Source of the DNA: Microbacterium yannicii PS01
GTDB taxonomy: Bacteria > Actinomycetota > Actinomycetes > Actinomycetales > Microbacteriaceae
Length of the DNA: 64,000 nucleotides
Assembly: GCF_000304335.1 (NCBI RefSeq)
Contig: NZ_CAJF01000024.1
Coordinates: forward strand, 1-64,000
Direction of reading: 5' to 3'
How positions within the stretch are numbered: the stretch's first letter is position 1; each line of letters starts with the position of its first letter. Positions 58,538 through 64,000 of this stretch are shown one piece after another. The notes beneath the pieces are model-generated. The model saw only the letters and a program-made list of their open reading frames with translations, was not told the origin of the DNA and made no database searches. Made by a program: the position numbers and the translations under genes.

Positions 58538-59737
58538 GTGCCTACGACCATGACGCCCACCGCAGTCCCGAGCACGCTGACCGCCGAGGAGCGTGAGGCG
58601 ATCCTCGAGGCCGTCCGCGAGTTCGCCGAGACGCAGCTCGCGCCGCACGCGCTCGAGTGGGATGCCGCTTCTCACTTCCCCCGCGAGACGATCCACCGCG
58701 CCGGCGAGCTCGGTCTGGGCGGCGTGTACGTCCGCGAGGACGTCGGGGGAGCGGCCCTGTCGCGCTCGGACGCCGCCCTCATCTTCGAGGAGCTCGCCAA
58801 GGGCGACCCCGCGATCGCCGCCTACATCTCGATCCACAACATGGTCGCCTGGATGATCGACAGCTACGGCACCGATGCTCAGCGGCAGGAATGGGTCACC
58901 CGACTGGCCGCGATGGAGGGCTTCGGCAGCTACTGCCTCACCGAGCCGGGGGCGGGGTCGGATGCCGCGGCCATCACCACGAGCGCCATCCGGTCTGCTG
59001 ACGAGCATGGTGGCGACGAGTTCGTGCTGACGGGAGTCAAGCAGTTCATCTCGGGTGCGGGCGAGGCATCCGTCTACATCGTCATGGCTCGCACCGGAGA
59101 ACCGGGGGCCCGTGGGATCACCGCGTTCCTCGTTCCGGACGGGACGCCGGGACTGTCCTTCGGCCCGCTCGAGCACAAGATGGGCTGGAACGCGCAGCCC
59201 ACCCGTCAGGTGATCCTCGACGAGGTGCGCGTGCCCGCATCCAGCATTCTGGGTGCCGAGGGCGAGGGCTTCAAGATCGCGATGTCGGCGCTCGACGGCG
59301 GGCGGCTGAACATCGCGGCGTGCTCCCTGGGCGGCGCGCAGTGGGCGCTGGACCGCGCCGTCCGCTACGTGCACGAGAGGTTCACGTTCGGCGAGCCGCT
59401 GGCCGAGAGGCAGAGCGTCGTCTTCACGCTCGCCGACATGGCGACCGAGCTGCGTGCCGCGCGCGCGCTCGTCAGGGATGCCGCCGCCGCCCTCGACGCC
59501 AAGAAGGCCGGGGCCGATGTGCCCGACGCCGCCATGCAGTGCGCGATGGCCAAGCGCTTCGCGACCGATGCCGGGTTCCGGGTCGCGAACGAGGCGCTGC
59601 AGCTGCACGGCGGATACGGGTACCTTCACGACTACGGGATCGAGAAGGTGGTGCGCGATCTGCGCGTCCATCAGATCCTGGAGGGCACCAACGAGATCAT
59701 GCGCGTCATCATCGGCCGGCAGCTGCTGGCCGGCTGA
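58538..59737 (+). CDS. acyl-CoA dehydrogenase, probable isobutyryl-CoA dehydrogenase
   Basis: 399-aa flavoenzyme delivering electrons to ETF (genes at 62 kb). Signatures SYCLTEPGAGSDAA (ACADS_1) and QLHGGYGYLHDYGIEKVVRDLR near the end, with the catalytic-base Glu in LEGTNEI. Context with 3-hydroxyisobutyrate dehydrogenase and an enoyl-CoA hydratase points to isobutyryl-CoA in valine degradation, although specificity cannot be read from sequence alone. GTG 58538 has GAAGGAG about 5 bases upstream; the more distal ATG at 58463 has none. Confidence 0.88.
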   Translation: MPTTMTPTAVPSTLTAEEREAILEAVREFAETQLAPHALEWDAASHFPRETIHRAGELGLGGVYVREDVGGAALSRSDAALIFEELAKGDPAIAAYISIHNMVAWMIDSYGTDAQRQEWVTRLAAMEGFGSYCLTEPGAGSDAAAITTSAIRSADEHGGDEFVLTGVKQFISGAGEASVYIVMARTGEPGARGITAFLVPDGTPGLSFGPLEHKMGWNAQPTRQVILDEVRVPASSILGAEGEGFKIAMSALDGGRLNIAACSLGGAQWALDRAVRYVHERFTFGEPLAERQSVVFTLADMATELRAARALVRDAAAALDAKKAGADVPDAAMQCAMAKRFATDAGFRVANEALQLHGGYGYLHDYGIEKVVRDLRVHQILEGTNEIMRVIIGRQLLAG

Positions 59738-59780
59738 CGCGACGGCTCACACGAGGGACGACGGACAAGGACGTTCGCAG

Positions 59781-60719
59781 ATGAGGATCGCATTCCTGGG
59801 CCTGGGACACATGGGCCTGCCGATGGCGAAGAATCTGGCCGCAGCCGGGCACCAGGTGACGGGGTACGACGTGTTCCCCGCCGCGGTCGACGCGGGGCGG
59901 GAGGCGGGCCTCGCGACGGCGGAGTCGGGCACGGCAGCCGTGCGGCCCGCGGGCGCATCGGGCGGCGCCCAGGTCGTCATCACGATGTTCCAGACCGGGC
60001 GGCAGGTGCTCGACGCCTATCGCGGTGCCGACGCGGGCGAAGGACTGCTCGCGGTCGCCGAGCCGGGCACGCTGTTCATCGACTGCTCGACGATCTCGGT
60101 CGACGACGCCCGTGAGGCGCACGCGCTCGCCGAGGCGGCGGGGCATCGCTCGCTGGACGCCCCGGTCTCGGGCGGTGTGGTCGGCGCCGAGAACGCGACG
60201 CTGGCGTTCATGGTGGGCGGGTCGGAAGAGGACTTCGCGGCCGCGCGGCCGTTCCTCGAGGCCATGGGCCGGCGGGTCGTGCACTGCGGCGGCGCCGGAC
60301 TCGGCCAGGCCGCGAAGGTCTGCAACAACATGATCCTCGCCGTGTCGCAGATCGCGGTCGCTGAGGCGTTCGTGCTGGGGGAGAGGCTCGGGCTGTCGCA
60401 TCAGGCGCTGTTCGACGTCGCCTCGAACGCGTCGGGGCAGTGCTGGGCGCTCACGACGAACTGTCCCGTGCCCGGCCCGGTGCCCACGAGTCCCGCCAAC
60501 CGCGACTATCAGCCCGGCTTCGCCGGAGCACTGATGAGCAAAGACCTGGGGCTGGCCGAGCACGCCGTCACCGCCACGGGCGTCGACGCCCGGATGGGCA
60601 TGCTCGCGCGGGAGCTCTACGCCCGCTACGCCGACGGTCCTGGCGCCGGACAGGACTTCTCGGGCATCATCAACACGATCCGCGACCAGAGCGCGCGGGC
60701 CGGAGAGGGCGACCGATGA
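59781..60719 (+). CDS. mmsB: 3-hydroxyisobutyrate dehydrogenase
   Basis: 312 aa, beta-hydroxyacid dehydrogenase family. Rossmann start [20 protein letters not shown] with GxGxMG; substrate motif [16 protein letters not shown]; catalytic Lys in [16 protein letters not shown]-terminal [12 protein letters not shown]. Oxidises 3-hydroxyisobutyrate, the product of the hydrolase at 20.3 kb, to methylmalonate semialdehyde. ATG 59781 has GGACAAGGA upstream. Overlaps the next gene by 4 bp. Confidence 0.93.
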   Translation: MRIAFLGLGHMGLPMAKNLAAAGHQVTGYDVFPAAVDAGREAGLATAESGTAAVRPAGASGGAQVVITMFQTGRQVLDAYRGADAGEGLLAVAEPGTLFIDCSTISVDDAREAHALAEAAGHRSLDAPVSGGVVGAENATLAFMVGGSEEDFAAARPFLEAMGRRVVHCGGAGLGQAAKVCNNMILAVSQIAVAEAFVLGERLGLSHQALFDVASNASGQCWALTTNCPVPGPVPTSPANRDYQPGFAGALMSKDLGLAEHAVTATGVDARMGMLARELYARYADGPGAGQDFSGIINTIRDQSARAGEGDR

Positions 60720-61492
60720 CCGAGTACGAGACGATCCTCGTCGAGACTCGCGGGCGGGTGGGCTGGATCACCCTCAACCGTCCCGAAGCGCTCAACGCGC
60801 TCAACACCCAGGTCATGCACGAGGTCGTGGTCGCGGCATCCGCTTTCGACGCCGATGACCGGATCGGCGCGATCGTGCTGACCGGCTCCGAGCGGGCGTT
60901 CGCGGCCGGCGCCGACATCAAGGAGATGGCCGACAAGTCCGGTCTCGACATGCTGATGGGCGACCACTTCGGAGGCTGGGCACGGTTCGCCGAGATCCGG
61001 ACGCCCGTCATCGCCGCCGTCGCCGGGTATGCACTGGGCGGCGGGTGCGAGCTGGCGATGATGTGCGACATCATCCTCGCCGCTGACACCGCGACCTTCG
61101 GCCAGCCCGAGATCAACCTCGGCGTCATCCCGGGCATGGGCGGTTCGCAGCGCCTCATCCGCGCGGTCGGGTACTACAAGGCCGCCGACCTCATCCTCAC
61201 CGGACGGACGATGGATGCCGCGGAAGCCGAGCGCTCCGGCCTCGTCTCGCGCGTCGTACCGGCCGCCGAGCTGCTCGACGAGGCGCACAAGACCGCCGAG
61301 GCGATCGCGGCCAAGTCGCTGCCATCCCTGTACGCCGCCAAGGCGACGCTCGATGCGGCGATGGAGACGTCGCTGTCGGAGGGCCTGCGCCTGGAGCGCC
61401 ACGTGTTCGCGTCGCTCTTCGACACCGCCGACCAGAAGGAGGGCATGGCCGCCTTCCGTGAGAAGCGGGCCCCGCGATTCGAGAACCGCTGA
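60716..61492 (+). CDS. enoyl-CoA hydratase (methacrylyl-CoA step)
   Basis: 258 aa, complete crotonase. Both catalytic glutamates are visible: [13 protein letters not shown] and [28 protein letters not shown] is the oxyanion/CoA motif. This contrasts with the paralogue at 30.5 kb, which lacks them. Operon position supports hydration of methacrylyl-CoA in valine breakdown; general short-chain hydratase is the alternative. Confidence 0.92.
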   Translation: MTEYETILVETRGRVGWITLNRPEALNALNTQVMHEVVVAASAFDADDRIGAIVLTGSERAFAAGADIKEMADKSGLDMLMGDHFGGWARFAEIRTPVIAAVAGYALGGGCELAMMCDIILAADTATFGQPEINLGVIPGMGGSQRLIRAVGYYKAADLILTGRTMDAAEAERSGLVSRVVPAAELLDEAHKTAEAIAAKSLPSLYAAKATLDAAMETSLSEGLRLERHVFASLFDTADQKEGMAAFREKRAPRFENR

Positions 61493-61497
61493 AGGTG

Positions 61498-62034
61498 TCA
61501 GAGGGGATCGGGCTGGGGCTTCGGGTCGGTGAAGTCCCCGGCGTCCTTGCGCAGGCGCGCGATGATGCGAACGAGCTCCGTCGTGTCGTCCTCGGCGAGG
61601 CCCGGCTGCTCGAAGACCTCGGCGTTCAGCGCGCGCGTCGCATCCTCGACGAGGGTTCTGCCCGCATCGGTCAGCACGAGCATCGCGGCGCGTCCGTCGG
61701 CAGGGTGCGGTTCGCGAGAGACGAGCCCGTCGCGGGCCAGGCGGTCGACGGTGTTCGTGACGCTGGTCGGATGCACCTGCAGTCGTGCGATGGCGCTGGC
61801 CATCGGCATCCGTCCCTCGCGGGTGAAGCCCAGCAGCCGCAGCATCTCGTACCGCGCGAAGGAGAGTCCGAAGGGCTTGAGCGACGCGTCGATCCGCGCG
61901 AAGAGCAGCTGCTGCGCGCGGATGATCGAGGTGACGGCGGTCATGCCGGCGGCCGCGGACTCCCAGCCGTGCTCGATCCACTGGCGCTTGGCCTCGGCGA
62001 TCGGATCGACCGGAAGACGCCTGGTTGCTGCCAC
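61498..62034 (-). CDS. MarR-family regulator
   Basis: 178 aa. Helix-turn-helix MASAIARLQVHPTSVTNTVDRLARDGLV and wing REPHPADGRAAMLVLTDAGR are MarR hallmarks. GTG 62034 has AGGAGG six bases upstream. Divergent from etfBA and convergent with the valine genes, so it could control either. A TGTATACA palindrome lies in its promoter region (62086-62093). Confidence 0.85.
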   Translation of the reverse strand: MAATRRLPVDPIAEAKRQWIEHGWESAAAGMTAVTSIIRAQQLLFARIDASLKPFGLSFARYEMLRLLGFTREGRMPMASAIARLQVHPTSVTNTVDRLARDGLVSREPHPADGRAAMLVLTDAGRTLVEDATRALNAEVFEQPGLAEDDTTELVRIIARLRKDAGDFTDPKPQPDPL

Positions 62035-62085
62035 CGTGAACCTCCTGCGACCACCGTACCGGCAGGCCGTTGCGGAGGGCGCCAA

Positions 62086-62093
62086 TGTATACA
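62086..62093. promoter_or_regulatory. TGTATACA palindrome upstream of marR
   Basis: The same 8-mer as at 47614-47621. It may be the MarR operator or include the marR -10 (TATACA) in the minus-strand direction. Confidence 0.35.
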
Positions 62094-62159
62094 CACGGCC
62101 GCCCGGCGGCCGCCGCCGCGGACTGTTTCGGCCGATTCGGTACACAGCGGGCCGCGCTC

Positions 62160-62165
62160 TAGACT
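62160..62165 (+). promoter_or_regulatory. -10 candidate for etfBA
   Basis: TAGACT, 25 bases before ATG 62190, leaving a short leader with GTGAGGAG as ribosome site. Confidence 0.45.
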
Positions 62166-62189
62166 CGTGCGCAGCGTGAGGAGATCGTC

Positions 62190-62966
62190 ATGAAGATCGT
62201 CGTCCTGGTCAAGGAAGTCCCGGATACGTACGGGGATCGCAAGCTGTCGCTCGAGACGGGTCTTGCCGATCGCGCGGCGAGCGAGACGGTCCTCGACGAG
62301 ATCGGTGAGCGCGCGCTGGAAGTGGCGCTGTCGCACGCCGACAAGACGCCCGGGACCGAGGTCGTGGTGCTGTCGATGACGCCGGCATCGGCGTCGGCGA
62401 CGGTGCGCAAGGGTCTGGCGATGGGCGCCGGCTCGGCGGTGCAGGTCGTCGACGACGCGCTGCTCGGTGCCGACATGGGGCTGACCGCCGAGGTGCTGGC
62501 CGCCGCGCTGCAGCGTGTCGGGTTCGATCTGGTGATAGCCGGCAATCAGTCCACGGACGGATCGGGCGGCGTCGTGCCGGTGATGGTGGCCGAGCTGCTG
62601 GACGTGCCGTCTGCGACCTTCCTCAACTCGGTCGAGATCGGCGAGACGTCGGTGTCGGGCGTACGCGCGTCGGACGGCGCGACGGCGCAGGTGTCGGCCG
62701 AGCTGCCGGCGGTGATCTCGATCACCGAAGCGCTGCCCGATGCCCGGTTCCCCAACTTCAAGGGCATCATGGCGGCGAAGAAGAAGCCGTTCGAGACGGT
62801 GTCGCTCGAGGACCTCGGCATCGACGCCCACGACCCGAACGCTTCGCGCTCGATCGTGATCAGCCTGAGCGAGAAGCCGGCGCGCGCCGCGGGCGTGAAG
62901 ATCGTCGACGAGGGCGACGCCGGCGAGAAGCTCGCCGAGTTCCTCATCCAGAACCGGCTCGTGTGA
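62190..62966 (+). CDS. etfB: electron transfer flavoprotein subunit beta
   Basis: 258 aa. MKIVVLVKEVPDTYGDRKLS start, DIVLAGNQSTDG-like segment (VIAGNQSTDGSGG) and LPAVISITEALPDARFPNFKGIMAAKKKP (ETF-beta signature region). With EtfA it accepts electrons from acyl-CoA dehydrogenases such as the one at 58.5 kb. Ends 9 bp before etfA. Confidence 0.95.
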   Translation: MKIVVLVKEVPDTYGDRKLSLETGLADRAASETVLDEIGERALEVALSHADKTPGTEVVVLSMTPASASATVRKGLAMGAGSAVQVVDDALLGADMGLTAEVLAAALQRVGFDLVIAGNQSTDGSGGVVPVMVAELLDVPSATFLNSVEIGETSVSGVRASDGATAQVSAELPAVISITEALPDARFPNFKGIMAAKKKPFETVSLEDLGIDAHDPNASRSIVISLSEKPARAAGVKIVDEGDAGEKLAEFLIQNRLV

Positions 62967-62975
62967 GGCAGGACC

Positions 62976-63941
62976 ATGACTTTCGCTGAAGATCCGATCC
63001 TCGTCCTGCTCGACACCGCCCCCTCGGGCGGCCTGGCGAAGTCCGCCGCCGAGGTGCTGGGCGCCGCGGCCCAGGTGGGCACGCCGGTCGCGCTGGTGAT
63101 CGGCGACGCCGCATTGGCGACGGATGCCGCGGCCCTCGGCGCGGCGTCGGTGCTGGTCGCCGCTCCCGGTGAGGGCCTCACGGTTCCGGTCGTGGATGCG
63201 CTGGCCGCGGCGGCCGATCTCGTCCGGCCGGACGCGATCCTGGCCTCCCACTCGATCGAGGGTCGCGAAGCGGCGGGCCGCTACGCCGCGCGCTCGCGCT
63301 CGGGCATCGCCGTCGACGTCGTGGGCGTCTCGCGCGACGCCGAGGGCGTTGTGGCGCACCACTCGGTGTACGGCGGGGCCTACAACGTCGACTCCGCCGT
63401 GACGTGGGGGGCGCCGGTGATCACCGTCCGTCAGGGCGCTGTCGAGGCGAGGGCCGAAGCGGTCGCCTCGCCCGAGGTCGAGACGCTCGAGGTGCGCGCG
63501 TCGGGACGCAAGGCCGCCACTGTGTCGTCGGTCGATGCGGCCGTCGTGGCGTCGTCGCGGCCGGAGCTGCGTGGTGCGGTGAAGGTCGTCTCGGGCGGCC
63601 GTGGTCTCGGCTCGGGCGAGAAGTTCGCGCTCGTGGAGCAGCTGGCCGACGCCCTCGGCGCGGCGGTGGGCGCATCGCGCGCCGCGGTCGACGCCGGCTA
63701 CGTGCCGCAGACCTACCAGGTCGGTCAGACCGGTGTCTCCGTCTCGCCCCAGCTGTATGTCGCGCTCGGCATCTCGGGGGCGATCCAGCACAAGGCCGGC
63801 ATGCAGACCGCCAAGACGATCGTCGCCATCAACAAGGACGGCGACGCCCCGATCTTCGAGATCGCGGACTTCGGCGTCGTGGGCGACCTGTTCACCGTGG
63901 TGCCGCAGCTTATCGCAGCCCTCGAAGCGAAGAAGGCATAG
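62976..63941 (+). CDS. etfA: electron transfer flavoprotein subunit alpha
   Basis: 321 aa. The C-terminal FAD-binding motif [20 protein letters not shown] and [20 protein letters not shown] is complete; [20 protein letters not shown] precedes it. ATG 62976 has GGCAGGACC upstream. The electron acceptor in the membrane is not in the window. Confidence 0.95.
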   Translation: MTFAEDPILVLLDTAPSGGLAKSAAEVLGAAAQVGTPVALVIGDAALATDAAALGAASVLVAAPGEGLTVPVVDALAAAADLVRPDAILASHSIEGREAAGRYAARSRSGIAVDVVGVSRDAEGVVAHHSVYGGAYNVDSAVTWGAPVITVRQGAVEARAEAVASPEVETLEVRASGRKAATVSSVDAAVVASSRPELRGAVKVVSGGRGLGSGEKFALVEQLADALGAAVGASRAAVDAGYVPQTYQVGQTGVSVSPQLYVALGISGAIQHKAGMQTAKTIVAINKDGDAPIFEIADFGVVGDLFTVVPQLIAALEAKKA

Positions 63942-63948
63942 GGCCGCA

Positions 63949-64000
63949 GTGGCGACGTTCCCCTCCTCCGTGCGCCGCGGCTTGCCCCGCGTCGCGGGTG
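63949..64000 (+). CDS. partial CDS at the window edge
   Basis: Starts GTG 63949, seven bp after etfA, and stays open for 17 codons to the end of the window. Too short to identify; spacing suggests it is cotranscribed with etfBA. Confidence 0.35.
   Translation, partial: MATFPSSVRRGLPRVAG

Overview
The window is about 64 kb of very GC-rich DNA. Its ATG/GTG starts, third-position GC bias, frequent GGATGCCG strings, coenzyme F420 genes, ATGA-overlapped operons and TANNNT -10 boxes six or seven bases before start codons point to a high-GC Gram-positive actinobacterium. Microbacteriaceae, probably Microbacterium, is my inference; there is no rRNA gene here to settle it. I see no tRNA, rRNA, CRISPR array, transposase or prophage. 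It reads as an ordinary chromosomal segment.

Layout. (1) 1-4.6 kb: FtsX-type exporter permease and two ATPases. (2) 4.7-10.4 kb: a HemY/CgoX-like porphyrinogen oxidase, a three-gene small envelope cassette (YtxH, Holin-X, DUF3618-like), then hemD-cofD-TSUP. (3) 10.4-16.9 kb, minus strand: a tightly overlapping F420 operon, cofGH > Baeyer-Villiger monooxygenase > F420-dependent glucose-6-phosphate dehydrogenase > cofC, followed by a cupin. (4) 17-25.5 kb: an ABC-2 exporter with an acidic-tailed ATPase and a frameshifted permease, 3-hydroxyisobutyryl-CoA hydrolase, an LssY-C protein, a J-domain/NERD-like protein and a D,D-carboxypeptidase. (5) 25.5-28.7 kb: a TPP riboswitch driving the ykoEDC thiamine-precursor ECF transporter. 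(6) 28.7-37.7 kb: SRPBCC protein, a broken aminoglycoside phosphotransferase, acyl-CoA/SDR genes, VOC, HAD, LysE, GNAT, rlmN and a frameshifted DUF4407 gene. (7) 37.9-47.5 kb: a heterodimeric ABC exporter, aldo/keto reductase, NUDIX, VOC, RNase HI and an ABC exporter-MarR operon. (8) 47.6-54.9 kb: GntR-prpDBC methylcitrate operon, thioesterase, thiolase and small genes. (9) 54.9-64 kb: a large secreted 5'-nucleotidase (frameshifted), a valine-degradation set (acyl-CoA dehydrogenase, 3-hydroxyisobutyrate dehydrogenase, enoyl-CoA hydratase), MarR and etfBA.

Metabolic theme: branched-chain acyl-CoA oxidation (58.5-61.5 kb, 20.3 kb, 29.6-32.3 kb, thiolase at 52.5 kb) would feed ETF (62-64 kb) and release propionyl-CoA, which prpDBC consumes. 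F420 synthesis (cofD, cofC, cofGH) sits with its best-known reductant source, Fgd.

Most notable signals: (a) the CofH half of FO synthase has lost the CxxxCxxC iron-sulfur motif while the rest of the domain is kept; (b) several palindromic or tandem short repeats lie in frame inside linkers or termini of conserved genes, recalling Rickettsia palindromic elements; (c) a recurring TANNNT-N6/7-start arrangement predicts many leaderless transcripts; (d) three conserved genes are broken by single-base indels, two of them in G6 tracts, which may be sequencing errors or phase-variable sites.
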